DNA of 11,244 nucleotides from Candidatus Altarchaeota archaeon. Its GTDB lineage: Archaea; Altiarchaeota; Altiarchaeia; IMC4; SCGC-AAA252-I15. The DNA is taken from NCBI GenBank assembly GCA_018815265.1, contig JAHIYG010000120.1, positions 1-11,244 on the forward strand. The letters are read 5' to 3'. A program made the position numbers and the translations under genes. How positions within the stretch are numbered: the first letter of the stretch is position 1; every line of letters begins with the position of its first letter. The notes under the pieces were generated by a model, which was not told the DNA's origin, ran no database searches, and saw only the letters and a list, made by a program, of their open reading frames with translations. Positions 1-8,450 of the stretch are shown piece after piece.

Positions 1-486
1 CAGGCGAAATTAAATGCTATTGGGGATGATGCAAGGGCTGAAGGCGAAAAGCTTGCGCAGGACATACTGGCGCAGGGGCAGAGGAAAGCCCTAATACACA
101 AGCAGAAGATGCTGGGGGAAGAGGCAAACAAGAGAATGACTGAGTTGACAGCCCAAAAGGCAAAGGCAGTGGGTGAGGCCATCTCAGAAGCCAAGGCAAA
201 AATAATTTCTCTTCCAGACGAAGCAAAGTCTAAGATGCTTTCGCAGCTTGCAAGCGACGCACAAGCAATAGCATCTGAGAAGAAAATAAAGGTCGACCCT
301 AAATACGCCAAACTATTCAAGGGGGTTGAGGGCTCTGAAGTGGTAGTTGAGGACATAGGCGACTTTGGAGTGGTTATTGAGTCAAAAGACGGTCTGATGA
401 AAATAGACAACCGATTGTCTGCAGTGCTCGAGTCTAAGGCGCAGTCGATTAAGCCAAAAATAAACAAGATACTTTTCGAAGAATGA
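1..486 (+). CDS. atpE: A-type ATP synthase subunit E (5' partial)
   Basis: Peripheral-stalk subunit of the archaeal A1AO ATP synthase, which joins the membrane part to the catalytic head. The reading frame is open from base 1, so the N-terminus lies outside the window; 161 residues are visible. The first ~75 visible residues are a charged, Ala/Lys/Glu/Gln-rich helix typical of the coiled-coil half of subunit E. The second half is a small globular domain (segment around EVVVEDIGDFGVVIESKDGL) ending in ILFEE, which fits the family's C-terminal alpha/beta domain. An internal ATG at 109 is not the real start because the helix continues upstream of it. The stop overlaps the atpC start by four bases. 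Identification rests on the fold pattern plus the invariant E-C-F-A-B-D gene order. Confidence 0.93.
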   Translation, partial: QAKLNAIGDDARAEGEKLAQDILAQGQRKALIHKQKMLGEEANKRMTELTAQKAKAVGEAISEAKAKIISLPDEAKSKMLSQLASDAQAIASEKKIKVDPKYAKLFKGVEGSEVVVEDIGDFGVVIESKDGLMKIDNRLSAVLESKAQSIKPKINKILFEE

Positions 487-1487
487 AAGCGGATTTGATG
501 GGTTCGGAACTGGCTAACGCATATGTGTTGGGGTTAGTTTCAGGCCTGCAAAGCAAAAACCTCACAAAAAAGGACTATGCACAGCTGATTGAATCCAAAG
601 ACTTAAGGGAGGTGCTGTCGTATCTTGACTCCACACAATATCGGCAGGTTGCGAGAACAAATCCTGCAGGAGGAGTTAAAGCATTTGACGAGGCGATTTC
701 AGCAGCATTCCAGAAGGCCTATGGGGAGGCGACATCATATCTCCCTGAGGCAGACCAACAGATGCTTCAGACACTGTTTAAGGGCATGTGGGACCTCCAA
801 AACATAAAGGCTATCGCACGCAGCATATACCTGAAAAATCAGGGCATGCCGACGATGGCGTTCTTCGGGGCCTTATCCCATAAGACACTGGATGAAGCGC
901 TTAAGGCGCAGGACCTGCGTGATTTCGGGAAGAATCTCCCTGAAGATTATTCAACAATGGTTTTGAAGGCGTCAGATTCAAAGACACTTTTTGAATTCGA
1001 GGAAAAGCTCGAGAAGCAATTCCTGAATATGATGCTTTCCAAGACGAAATCAGACGTGAAAGACTACGTCAACACACTAGTTGACTCACTAAACATCAGG
1101 GTATACTTGATCTGCAAACTGAATGAAGTAGACGACATAGCACCGCATACGATGGCGGGAGGCTACCATCTATCAGGGATTTTAGACAAATTGATTAGGG
1201 AGGATATACAGAGTTTCATAAAAGGGCTTGCCAACACACCTTATCAGAAGGCGGTGTCCCAGGCTGCAGAAGGAGGGGACATGAGCCACATCCACCTCTT
1301 GGATGCTGGACTGGCTAAAGCCATAGTAGATGACGTCAAATACCGGTCCATGCTTCACCCATTAAGCCTGAACACAGTAATATACTATCTGAAAACCAAG
1401 GAGATTGAGGCTTTGAATGTGAGATCTATCATCTTTGGCAAGGCCTATCAGCTTTCAAACGAAGACATAAGCGGGTTGATATCATGA
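483..1487 (+). CDS. atpC: A-type ATP synthase subunit C
   Basis: Subunit C (equivalent of eukaryotic V-ATPase subunit d) sits on the membrane rotor ring and forms the socket for the central stalk. The 334-residue product is almost all helical, soluble and without membrane segments, as expected, and is slightly short for the family. The N-terminal stretch ANAYVLGLVSGLQSKNLTKK and the recurring pattern of an acidic-aromatic helix with LREVLSYLDSTQY match the repeated helical units of this family. The start at 483 gives an ATGA overlap with atpE; a second ATG at 498 (residue 6) is possible because neither has a strong Shine-Dalgarno sequence. The stop overlaps the atpF start by four bases, indicating translational coupling. 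Confidence 0.93.
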   Translation: MKADLMGSELANAYVLGLVSGLQSKNLTKKDYAQLIESKDLREVLSYLDSTQYRQVARTNPAGGVKAFDEAISAAFQKAYGEATSYLPEADQQMLQTLFKGMWDLQNIKAIARSIYLKNQGMPTMAFFGALSHKTLDEALKAQDLRDFGKNLPEDYSTMVLKASDSKTLFEFEEKLEKQFLNMMLSKTKSDVKDYVNTLVDSLNIRVYLICKLNEVDDIAPHTMAGGYHLSGILDKLIREDIQSFIKGLANTPYQKAVSQAAEGGDMSHIHLLDAGLAKAIVDDVKYRSMLHPLSLNTVIYYLKTKEIEALNVRSIIFGKAYQLSNEDISGLIS

Positions 1488-1768
1488 AACACGACATAGT
1501 TGTTGTAGGGGAAGAAGATGAGGTAGTCGGCTACCGGCTGGCTGGGGTGTCAAAGGCTTACACACCATCGACTGAGAACCTGAAAGACAAACTTATGGAT
1601 GGGAAAAACATAATATTCATAACCCGAAAGGCGAAGGCTGCATTAAAGGAGGATATTGATGAAGTGTACCGGAAAGCAATAGTGCAGGAGATACCTGAGT
1701 GGAACAAGCCATATGGTATGGTCGCGGAGATAATAAAAGATACTGTGGGTTTTGACTTGAGAAAATGA
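1484..1768 (+). CDS. atpF: A-type ATP synthase subunit F
   Basis: Central-stalk subunit that contacts subunit D and the catalytic head. The 94-residue length is normal. It has the characteristic Rossmann-like start (KHDIVVVGEEDEVVGYRLAGV), followed by a segment containing IIFITRKAKAAL and the IQEIPEW-like motif (here IVQEIPEWNKPYG) common to V/A-type F subunits. It lies between atpC and atpA with ATGA overlaps on both sides, so its translation is coupled to both neighbours. Confidence 0.95.
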   Translation: MKHDIVVVGEEDEVVGYRLAGVSKAYTPSTENLKDKLMDGKNIIFITRKAKAALKEDIDEVYRKAIVQEIPEWNKPYGMVAEIIKDTVGFDLRK

Positions 1769-3486
1769 ATGGGAAAATAAGGCGTGTGACGGGGCCGCTA
1801 GTCGAGGCTGAAGGCATGCGCGGGGCAAGGATGCATGACATAGTCTACCTGGGAGATGAAAGGCTGATGTCTGAAGTCATAAAAATAAAAGGAGATGTGG
1901 TGTCATTGCAGGTGTATGAGGACACCACAGGCGTAAAGCCTGGAGAACCAGCTGAAAACACATTCGAGCCGCTGTCTGTGGAATTGGGACCCGGCATATT
2001 GACATCCATCTATGATGGAGTTCAGCGGCCTCTAAACGAATTGAGGGCAATGTCCGGGGACTTCATTGCAAGGGGCTTGGTGTCCAAGCCTTTGGATAGG
2101 AAGAAGAAATGGCATTTCACGCCTGCAGTTAAAAAAGGCGATAAAATATCTGCCGGACAGATAATCGGGTCTGTGGCAGAGACTAAAATAATAGAGCATA
2201 AAATACTGGCTCCCCCCAATGTAAACGGGGTGGTCAAGGATATACGGGAAGGCGACTACTCAGTCGAGGACCCCATAGGTTCATTAGACACTCTGGAGCT
2301 TAAGCTCTTCCATAAGTGGCCTGTAAAGGCTGCAAGGCCTATTAGGAAGAAGCTCAAACCAGATGAGCCGCTGGTAACAGGTTCCCGGGTGATTGACGTC
2401 TTCTTTCCCATAGCCAAAGGAGGTACTGCAGCAATCCCGGGCCCATTCGGCGCTGGAAAGACTGTCGTGCAGCACCAACTTGCGAAATGGGTTGACGCAG
2501 ACGTCATAGTATATGTCGGCTGCGGTGAACGTGGCAATGAGATGACTGACGTATTGGATGAGTTCCCAAAACTCAAAGACCCCAAAACAGGCGAGTCGCT
2601 CATGGAAAGGACCACACTGATTGCAAACACCTCCAATATGCCGGTGGCTGCAAGGGAGGCGTCGGTGTACACTGGAATAACCCTTGCTGAATACTACAGG
2701 GACATGGGATACAACACAGCAATGATGGCTGATTCCTCATCTAGGTGGGCTGAGGCTATGAGGGAGATTTCAGCACGTCTTGAGGAGATGCCAGGCGAGG
2801 AAGGATATCCAGCGTATCTCGGTTCCCGGCTTGCTTCATTCTATGAGCGGGCAGGAAAAGTCGAGACATTATCTGGGAAAATATCGTCTGCATCTATAGT
2901 CGGCGCAGTATCCCCTCCAGGTGGAGACTTGAGCGAGCCAGTGACCCAAAACACACTCCGTATTGTCAGGGTATTCTGGTCTTTGGATGCTCGGCTCGCA
3001 GACAGAAGGCATTTTCCATCCATAAACTGGCTCACAAGCTACAGTCTATACACTGATACCCTCCAACAGTGGTTTGAGGAGAATATGTCTAAGGATATGA
3101 CGTCTATGCGAGAGGATGCGATGGCGATACTGCAGCGTGAAAGCGAGCTTTTGGAGATAGTGCAGTTGGTTGGTGCAGACGCCCTACCCCATGAGGAGAG
3201 GATTATTTTAGAAACAGCTAAGATGCTCAGGGAGGATTTTCTCCAGCAGGATGCATTCCATGAAATTGACACGCACTGTCCGTCAAAAAAACAGCATGAT
3301 ATGCTGGCTGTGATACTCTCATTCCACGACCGTTGCATACAGGCGCTTGACTCAGGTGTTAAACTCGATGATGTAGTGGAGTCGCCGTTGCGCGAGGATA
3401 TAGCAAAGATGAAGTATATACCCTCAGACAAATCTGAGGCAGAGCTTAAGGCTTTGATGGAAAAGATTAAGGGGGCGTTCAACTGA
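1765..3486 (+). CDS. atpA: A-type ATP synthase catalytic subunit A
   Basis: Catalytic nucleotide-binding subunit; hydrolyses or makes ATP in the A3B3 head. The product has 573 residues, within the usual range. Visible features in order are the N-terminal beta-barrel ([16 protein letters not shown]), the A-specific 'bulge' insertion at roughly residues 113-185, the P-loop GPFGAGKT at 226-233, the catalytic-Glu motif GERGNEM at 254-260, the Walker B region with [14 protein letters not shown] at 323-336, and [18 protein letters not shown] at 347-364. The P-loop uninterrupted by an intein is worth noting because archaeal atpA is a frequent intein host. The start overlaps the atpF stop by four bases; atpB follows after two bases. 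Confidence 0.99.
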   Translation: MNGKIRRVTGPLVEAEGMRGARMHDIVYLGDERLMSEVIKIKGDVVSLQVYEDTTGVKPGEPAENTFEPLSVELGPGILTSIYDGVQRPLNELRAMSGDFIARGLVSKPLDRKKKWHFTPAVKKGDKISAGQIIGSVAETKIIEHKILAPPNVNGVVKDIREGDYSVEDPIGSLDTLELKLFHKWPVKAARPIRKKLKPDEPLVTGSRVIDVFFPIAKGGTAAIPGPFGAGKTVVQHQLAKWVDADVIVYVGCGERGNEMTDVLDEFPKLKDPKTGESLMERTTLIANTSNMPVAAREASVYTGITLAEYYRDMGYNTAMMADSSSRWAEAMREISARLEEMPGEEGYPAYLGSRLASFYERAGKVETLSGKISSASIVGAVSPPGGDLSEPVTQNTLRIVRVFWSLDARLADRRHFPSINWLTSYSLYTDTLQQWFEENMSKDMTSMREDAMAILQRESELLEIVQLVGADALPHEERIILETAKMLREDFLQQDAFHEIDTHCPSKKQHDMLAVILSFHDRCIQALDSGVKLDDVVESPLREDIAKMKYIPSDKSEAELKALMEKIKGAFN

Positions 3487-3488
3487 AG

Positions 3489-4955
3489 ATGGCAGTCATA
3501 GAATACAAGACGGTGTCTGAAGTCAAGGGTCCTTTGATAGTCGTTGAGAAGACGAAGGACGTCATGTACGGTGAAGTCGTTGAAATAACAGATCCCGAAG
3601 GAAAAGAAAGAAAGGGGCAGGTGTTAGACGCATACAAAGACAAGGCGATAGTGCAGGTGTTTGAGTCGACGAGGGGCCTAGACACAAAGGACACAACAGT
3701 GAAATTCTTAGGGGAATCGCTTCATCTACCAGTATCTGCCGAAATGCTAGGTAGGGTGTTTTCAGGTTCAGGCACCCCCATAGACGCTGGTCCAGAGGTT
3801 ACTGCGCAGGCGTATTTGGACATAAACGGTAAGCCAATAAATCCTACAGCCAGGGAATACCCGCGTGAATTCATACAAACCGGCATCTCGTCAATAGACG
3901 GGATGAATACTTTAGTCCGCGGACAAAAACTTCCTATATTTTCGGGTTCAGGACTGCCTCATAACGACTTGGTTGCGCAAATCGCAAGGCAGGCGAAGGT
4001 GAAGTCAGGGGAAGAATTCGCAGTGGTCTTCGGAGCAATGGGGATAACAAGCCAGGAGGCTATGTTTTTCAGGCAAAGCTTCGAGGAAAGCGGAGCATTA
4101 GGTCGGATAATAACATTCCTAAATCTTGCAGACGACCCGGCGGTTGAGAGGATAATCACGCCCAGGATGGCATTGACTGCAGCAGAATACCTGGCATACG
4201 AGAAAGACTATCATGTTCTCGTGATATTGTCTGACATGACAAACTACTGTGAGGCACTGCGGCAGATTGGGGCAGCCCGTGAAGAGGTTCCCGGCAGGAG
4301 AGGATACCCTGGCTATATGTACACAGACCTGGCAAGCCTCTACGAGAGGGCGGGGCGGATTAGGGAGAAAAAAGGCTCCATAACACAGCTTCCGGTAATC
4401 ACAATGCCAGACGACGATATAACACACCCCATACCTGATTTGACTGGATACATAACTGAAGGCCAGATTGTTTTATCTCGATCGCTTTATCGGAAGGGAG
4501 TGTATCCGCCGATTGATGTTTTGCCGTCACTTTCTAGGCTTATGAACAATGGAATCGGAAAAGATAGGACGAGAGAAGACCATAAGGAGGTATCGGATCA
4601 GCTTTATGCAGCATACGCTGAAGGCAGAGACTTGAGGGATTTGGTCGCAGTCATAGGTGAGGAGGCACTAACCAAGAGGGACAAAAAATACCTGGAGTTC
4701 GGCGAACGTTTCGAGAGCGAGTTCGTAAACCAGGCAAAGGATGAAGGTCGCAAAATAGATGAGACATTGTCGCTTGCTTGGGAGCTTTTGGCTATCCAGC
4801 CTACAAGGGAGCTTAAAAGAGTAAGGCCTGAGTATATTGACAGGTACTACCCTCAAGACAAAAAACAACAAGATAATGTAGAAGAAGACCAAGGAGACGA
4901 TACAGGAGAAACCTCAAATAAGCAGGCGCAGTCGCAGGAGACGCAGGAGAAATAA
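3489..4955 (+). CDS. atpB: A-type ATP synthase subunit B, with extended acidic C-terminal tail
   Basis: Non-catalytic nucleotide-binding subunit of the head. As expected for B it lacks a P-loop, having [10 protein letters not shown] at residues 151-160 where A has its Walker motif. It keeps [21 protein letters not shown] (about 269-289) and SLSRLM, with Arg350 in the position that contacts nucleotide in the neighbouring A subunit. The conserved fold ends near residue 454 ([15 protein letters not shown]). Some 33 residues follow that are rich in Gln, Glu, Asp and Thr, giving 488 residues, longer than is usual for archaeal B subunits (about 460). The last codons are a 9-base tandem repeat that also supplies the atpD ribosome-binding site. 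Encoded directly after atpA. Confidence 0.98.
   Translation: MAVIEYKTVSEVKGPLIVVEKTKDVMYGEVVEITDPEGKERKGQVLDAYKDKAIVQVFESTRGLDTKDTTVKFLGESLHLPVSAEMLGRVFSGSGTPIDAGPEVTAQAYLDINGKPINPTAREYPREFIQTGISSIDGMNTLVRGQKLPIFSGSGLPHNDLVAQIARQAKVKSGEEFAVVFGAMGITSQEAMFFRQSFEESGALGRIITFLNLADDPAVERIITPRMALTAAEYLAYEKDYHVLVILSDMTNYCEALRQIGAAREEVPGRRGYPGYMYTDLASLYERAGRIREKKGSITQLPVITMPDDDITHPIPDLTGYITEGQIVLSRSLYRKGVYPPIDVLPSLSRLMNNGIGKDRTREDHKEVSDQLYAAYAEGRDLRDLVAVIGEEALTKRDKKYLEFGERFESEFVNQAKDEGRKIDETLSLAWELLAIQPTRELKRVRPEYIDRYYPQDKKQQDNVEEDQGDDTGETSNKQAQSQETQEK
4933..4950 (+). repeat. Two tandem 9-base units carrying the atpD Shine-Dalgarno
   Basis: CGCAGGAGA occurs twice head to tail (4933-4941, 4942-4950) and its core CAGGAGA appears again at 4961-4967 inside atpD. 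Within atpB the units encode QET and QEK. GGAGA at 4946-4950 lies six bases before the atpD ATG, so the second unit doubles as the ribosome-binding site; the first offers a spare copy nine bases further up. Confidence 0.7.
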
Positions 4956-4956
4956 A

Positions 4957-5604
4957 ATGGCAGGAGAGATGCTTGAGGGAGTTCCGCCGACGAGGATGGA
5001 ACTTCTGAAACTCAAGGTTAAACTATCCCGCGCAGAAAAAGGCCACCGCCTACTCAAGGAAAAAAGAGATAGTTTGGTGATGGAGTTCATGGGTTTGTCC
5101 AAGCAGGCATATGAGACGGTTGAGCGGGTGCAGAGGCAGCTTGAACGTTCCCAGAAGTCTCTGGCATACTCTGCTGCAACAGCAGGGTATTCTCAACTCG
5201 AATCAGCAGCACAAGCAAACCAGCAGACGCTTCACGCCAGCATAGACTACAAAAACGTGATGGGTATCAGACTGCCTAAGGCGACGATAGAGGAGAAAGA
5301 GAAGAAACCCACAGAACTTGGCATGGGACTGCTCACGACACATCCTACAATCTACGACGTTGCAAGGCAGCATGAAAAATCACTGAATATGCTTTTGAGG
5401 CTTGCTGAGACCGAATATTCCCTCAGGCAACTTTCTGAGGAGACTAAGAAGACAAGACGGCGCGTAAACGCCCTTGAATACAAGATAATCCCTAAAATCA
5501 AAAACACACAGAAACACATAAGGATGCGGCTTGAAGAATTGGAGAGGGAGGGGTTTGCATCCCGTAAAATGATTAAGAGAAAAACAGCGGAGGTGGCTCA
5601 ATGA
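4957..5604 (+). CDS. atpD: A-type ATP synthase subunit D
   Basis: Long coiled-coil subunit forming the core of the rotating central stalk, inserted into the A3B3 head. The 215-residue length is normal. The N-terminal segment VPPTRMELLKLKVKLSRAEKGHRLLKEKRDSL is the family hallmark, and the C-terminal helix has the matching pattern (ETKKTRRRVNALEYKIIPKIKNTQKHIRMRLEELERE). The middle, about residues 75-120, is the variable hairpin. The start follows the atpB stop by one base with GGAGA placed well; the stop overlaps the next gene by four bases, which ties that gene to the ATP synthase unit. Confidence 0.98.
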   Translation: MAGEMLEGVPPTRMELLKLKVKLSRAEKGHRLLKEKRDSLVMEFMGLSKQAYETVERVQRQLERSQKSLAYSAATAGYSQLESAAQANQQTLHASIDYKNVMGIRLPKATIEEKEKKPTELGMGLLTTHPTIYDVARQHEKSLNMLLRLAETEYSLRQLSEETKKTRRRVNALEYKIIPKIKNTQKHIRMRLEELEREGFASRKMIKRKTAEVAQ

Positions 5605-6002
5605 AACCATTTGACTATGCAAAACATTGGATTGCGGTTTTAAGTCTGGAGGCGTCAGTGAAAAACGCAGCAAGACTGTTCCGAGACGAAAACATCGGCT
5701 CCATACTGGTGAAGGACGAGGATGGAGCGCCTGTTGGACTGCTCACAGACAAGGTCCTCTTCAACGCAATAGCTGAGGGAGTTGACTTAAGAGACAAAAA
5801 AGTAGCTGACTTGAAAGTAGAAAACCTCGTATACATAGAAAAAGACGCAGACATAGAAGACGTGGCAGAAAACTTCCCTAAAAGCCCCTCAGGCAGGCTT
5901 GCCATGACTGACAAAAACGGCAACATCGTAGGGATACTTAAGCGAAAAAACATAGAGAGATTTTCAGCATTCAGGGTAGCTAAATCAATAGTGCGAAAAT
6001 AG
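5601..6002 (+). CDS. Tandem CBS-domain (Bateman) protein in the ATP synthase operon
   Basis: A 133-residue stand-alone protein made of two CBS domains and little else. CBS1 spans about residues 8-60 with the diagnostic segment GSILVKDEDGAPVGLLTD at 33-50; CBS2 spans about 67-125 with AMTDKNGNIVGILKRKN at 101-117. CBS pairs usually bind adenine nucleotides and sense energy state. Here the typical G-h-h-T/S-x-x-D ribose-binding pattern is degraded: CBS1 reads GLLTDKV (Thr49 present, Asp replaced by Val52) and CBS2 reads GILKRKN (both lost). The ligand may therefore be atypical. The gene overlaps atpD by four bases and so is co-translated with the ATP synthase. A regulatory link is inferred from this position only. 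No membrane segment or extra effector domain is visible. Confidence 0.9.
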   Translation: MKPFDYAKHWIAVLSLEASVKNAARLFRDENIGSILVKDEDGAPVGLLTDKVLFNAIAEGVDLRDKKVADLKVENLVYIEKDADIEDVAENFPKSPSGRLAMTDKNGNIVGILKRKNIERFSAFRVAKSIVRK

Positions 6003-6009
6003 GATCAAA

Positions 6010-6276
6010 ATGAACGCGAGCCAATACATACTGGCAGAGATAATAGAACACCTGGAGAAGGGGTCAGATGAGGGACTAGTCAAATTCGTGAAAAGATATC
6101 CTCAAGACAGAGAACTTAAGAGAATAAGCGAAAACTACGAGGAAAAAAAGGACGCTAAGACAGCGCTTGAAAAGCTGAAAAACCTACGGGCAGACCGTAG
6201 ACTCATCCACTCCGGCGGCACACAACTAAACCTCAAAGACCGGCGCAGAATGACTGCGGGAAAAGACAAAAGATAA
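6010..6276 (+). CDS. Small basic protein of unknown function
   Basis: 88 residues, not recognised. The N-terminal two thirds looks helical (QYILAEIIEHLEKGSDEGLVKFVKRYPQDRELKRISENYEEKK), and the last ~30 residues are strongly basic (NLRADRRLIHSGG... LKDRRRMTAGKDKR), suggesting a flexible, possibly nucleic-acid-contacting tail. AGGAT at 6001-6005 overlaps the preceding stop and is well placed as a ribosome-binding site. It starts seven bases after the CBS gene, so it is probably the last gene of the ATP synthase operon. No cysteines, signal peptide or membrane segment are seen. Confidence 0.7.
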   Translation: MNASQYILAEIIEHLEKGSDEGLVKFVKRYPQDRELKRISENYEEKKDAKTALEKLKNLRADRRLIHSGGTQLNLKDRRRMTAGKDKR

Positions 6277-6414
6277 AACTCATGAATTGGACCTGATATC
6301 TAAAAAAGTAAAGTACTGTCACAACTAATACTGCGGACAATAATATCCTCAACCTGGTGCGGTTTGAAACCATAGCCTTCATAACGTGGGTATGAAATAA
6401 GCTTAAACTTATAC

Positions 6415-6475
6415 TTATCGGTATTAAACGCTTTTATTTGGCGATACCATAACTTTAATCCTATTTTCAGGTGAG
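6415..6475 (+). promoter_or_regulatory. ilvC promoter region with dyad around the TATA-like box, and Shine-Dalgarno
   Basis: The 204-base gap 6277-6480 has no gene. Its right half is AT-rich with two candidate TATA boxes, CTTATACTTA near 6408-6417 and CTTTTATTTG at 6431-6440. An imperfect inverted repeat, TTATCGGTAT (6415-6424) and ATACCATAA (6444-6452), lies symmetrically around the second box, so a repressor bound there would block TBP. A shorter dyad GGTTTGAAACC is at 6361-6371. GGTGAG at 6470-6475 is a good ribosome-binding site five bases before the ATG, so the ilvC message has a leader. No clear T-tract terminator for the upstream operon is visible. Calls are by eye. Confidence 0.5.
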
Positions 6476-6480
6476 TTCAG

Positions 6481-7464
6481 ATGGCAAAAATATACTATGA
6501 GGATGATGCGGACTTGGGCGTTTTAGATGGAAAAACAATCGCCATAATAGGATACGGAAACCAGGGCAGTGCACAGGCCCAAAACATGAGGGATTCAGGC
6601 TTAAAAGTAATAGTCGGCTCAATACAGGATGCCTCTGCAGAGCAGGCTAAAAAAGACGGATTTGAAGTGCTACCAATCGCAGAAGCAGCCAAAAAGGCAG
6701 ACATAGTCCACATACTAATACCTGATGAACATCAGAAAAAAGTGTATGAAACAGACATTAAGGCAGGACTTGAACCAGGCAATGCACTGATGTTTTCCCA
6801 CGGATTCAACATACGATTCAAAAAAATACTCCCTCCAGAAGGCGTAGACGTCATAATGGTCGCGCCAAAAGGCCCAGGCATTCTTGTGAGAAAAACATAT
6901 GAAGACGGATTCGGGACTCCATGTCTCATCGCAGTCGAAAAAGACGCGTCAGGCAATGCAAAACAGAAAATCCTCGCAGTCGCCAAGGCCATAGGCGGCA
7001 CAAGGGCGGGAGTGATAGAAACCACGTTCACTGAAGAGACTGAAACAGACCTATTCGGCGAACAAGTCGACTTATGCGGGGGCTGCACAGAACTCGTCAA
7101 AGCAAGCTTTGACACATTAGTGGATGCTGGGTACCAGCCTGAAATCGCATATTTTGAAGTGCTCCACGAGCTGAAACTGATAACTGACCTGATACAGAAG
7201 GGTGGTTTGGAGTATATGTGGACTAAGGTTTCAAACACAGCGGAATACGGCGGCAGAACACGAGGCAAAAAAATAATCACGCAAGAAACCAGAAAAACAA
7301 TGAAGGAAATACTTCAGGACATAAAAGAGGACAAGTTCGCGCAGGAATGGATTAGCGAATGCGAAAACGGCTTACCAAACCTCAAGAAAATGAGGGAAGA
7401 AGACTCTAAACTCAAGATAGAACAAGTCGGAGCCCAACTTCGAAAAATGTTCAACTTCGGTTGA
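6481..7464 (+). CDS. ilvC: Ketol-acid reductoisomerase, class I
   Basis: Second step of valine/isoleucine synthesis: isomerises and reduces acetolactate or acetohydroxybutyrate using NAD(P)H and Mg2+. 327 residues, the class I length. The Rossmann motif GYGNQG is at 24-29. Catalytic residues appear at the standard class I positions: His107 in SHGFNI, Lys130 in APKGPG, metal ligands Asp190 and Glu194 in DLFGEQ, and Glu226 and Glu230 in EVLHELKLI, with Ser251 for substrate. The loop after beta-strand 2 that contacts the ribose 2' position reads VGSIQDASAEQA (45-56). It is one residue shorter than the common VGLRxGSxSW form, lacks its Arg and has an Asp, so cofactor preference may be shifted. 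It has its own promoter, and the stop codon sits in a terminator hairpin. Confidence 0.99.
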   Translation: MAKIYYEDDADLGVLDGKTIAIIGYGNQGSAQAQNMRDSGLKVIVGSIQDASAEQAKKDGFEVLPIAEAAKKADIVHILIPDEHQKKVYETDIKAGLEPGNALMFSHGFNIRFKKILPPEGVDVIMVAPKGPGILVRKTYEDGFGTPCLIAVEKDASGNAKQKILAVAKAIGGTRAGVIETTFTEETETDLFGEQVDLCGGCTELVKASFDTLVDAGYQPEIAYFEVLHELKLITDLIQKGGLEYMWTKVSNTAEYGGRTRGKKIITQETRKTMKEILQDIKEDKFAQEWISECENGLPNLKKMREEDSKLKIEQVGAQLRKMFNFG

Positions 7465-7488
7465 ACAACCCCCTCTTTTTATTTTCTT
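7448..7488 (+). terminator. Hairpin with UUCG loop plus T-rich tract at the ilvC end
   Basis: TGTTCAAC (7448-7455) and GTTGAACA (7460-7467) are perfect complements around the loop TTCG, giving an 8-bp stem closed by C-G, the very stable cUUCGg tetraloop. A T-rich run (CTCTTTTTATTTTCTT, 7473-7488) follows. The stem includes the last three sense codons and the stop of ilvC. It looks like a bacterial-type intrinsic terminator; in archaea the T-tract alone usually stops RNA polymerase, so the hairpin may mainly protect the 3' end. Confidence 0.7.
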
Positions 7489-7492
7489 ATAC
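7476..7492 (+). promoter_or_regulatory. Probable promoter of the unknown gene-hisF unit
   Basis: TTTTTATTTT (7476-7485) is centred about 26 bases before the ATG at 7507, the spacing expected for an archaeal TATA box with transcription starting at or next to the start codon. TTATAC at 7488-7493 is an alternative, but it would place the RNA start inside the gene. No Shine-Dalgarno precedes 7507, which fits a leaderless message. The tract overlaps the ilvC terminator. Confidence 0.45.
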
Positions 7493-7506
7493 TCAAATAA
7501 AGTATC

Positions 7507-8448
7507 ATGGCTAAAGTAACGGCTGTATCTTGGATTCCCCGTTCCTACATCCACCTCTTCGAGACTTACCAGGGAATAGACAAGACTGGTTTGAAAATCA
7601 AAGAAAGGTCGTTTGATGACAACAAGATAACATTTGTCTTCGATGGATTTGAAACATATTCAGAAATAATATTCACTCAAGGGTGGAGTGGCCTACACTA
7701 TTTCACAACTGATCTTCCAGACCAAGACATAGAAGGCGCATCATCAAAATACATGGCAGACATGCAAAAACTATTTGTCGAAGTAATACTCAAAAACTGC
7801 CATACTGTCACCTACAAACAGGTATTGGCAGACATAATGCCCATAGATTTCCACACAATAATCCTCGTAGACACTGACCCGGGACTGGAAGGCTACAAGA
7901 TAGAAGATGCTATGGGACTTAAAATCGCATACAAACCCCAAGAATCCTATGGCAGCGGCGAAAAAACATATGTCATCGGCTCAGATGACCTAATACTTCT
8001 TGAGCCCCTAATGTTTTTTGCCTACACTGAAATAGTCTGTGACTTCCTGATGAACACAATGAAGTCTGTCATAAGGCTCTACCATGAGGCAGACAGTGCC
8101 GCAATGGAATTACAAGCCGCTGGAACAATAGAAAAAATGAGGGCTCCTCTAGAGTTGATGGACAAAATAGTGCAGGAGACAACGGAGAAAAGCGGTAAAC
8201 TAAAACATGCAATGATGAACTTCAAACTCAAGGAACAGGAATACTATTCCACATCCTTTAACGAAACTCAGCAGGAAATAGCCAAGACACTAAAGATTGC
8301 CCAGGCATTCCGGCGCATAGAAACTGATGGCGGATACATGTCAATCCTTTGGGGTCAAGTACTTAGAAAAAGGCTTAAACAGATCGACAACAACATGCAG
8401 ACAGTCGCTGAATTCATGCAAAAGACCAGGAAGAAAGGCTGGTTCTAA
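7507..8448 (+). CDS. Conserved-looking protein of unknown function, helical C-terminal half
   Basis: 313 residues, not recognised. The N-terminal ~180 residues look mixed alpha/beta and soluble ([65 protein letters not shown]). The rest is nearly all helical with coiled-coil character (roughly 190-305), ending in [28 protein letters not shown] hydrophobic stretch near 165-185 ([21 protein letters not shown]) carries acids and is not a convincing membrane span. The division into an alpha/beta half, a D-D-L turn and a long helical hairpin loosely recalls RMD1/DUF155 proteins, but I see no signature and do not claim membership. The ATG at 7507 has no Shine-Dalgarno and is probably leaderless. 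hisF begins two bases after the stop, so the two are co-transcribed. Confidence 0.85.
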   Translation: MAKVTAVSWIPRSYIHLFETYQGIDKTGLKIKERSFDDNKITFVFDGFETYSEIIFTQGWSGLHYFTTDLPDQDIEGASSKYMADMQKLFVEVILKNCHTVTYKQVLADIMPIDFHTIILVDTDPGLEGYKIEDAMGLKIAYKPQESYGSGEKTYVIGSDDLILLEPLMFFAYTEIVCDFLMNTMKSVIRLYHEADSAAMELQAAGTIEKMRAPLELMDKIVQETTEKSGKLKHAMMNFKLKEQEYYSTSFNETQQEIAKTLKIAQAFRRIETDGGYMSILWGQVLRKRLKQIDNNMQTVAEFMQKTRKKGWF

Positions 8449-8450
8449 AG

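Noticed and set aside
1765..3486. Intein in atpA
   Set aside because: The P-loop region is continuous and the length is normal for an intein-free subunit A.
6277..6480. Riboswitch, leader peptide or tRNA gene in the ilvC upstream gap
   Set aside because: No cloverleaf, no run of branched-chain amino acid codons in a short frame, and no recognisable riboswitch core was seen; only TATA-like boxes, dyads and a ribosome-binding site are supportable.
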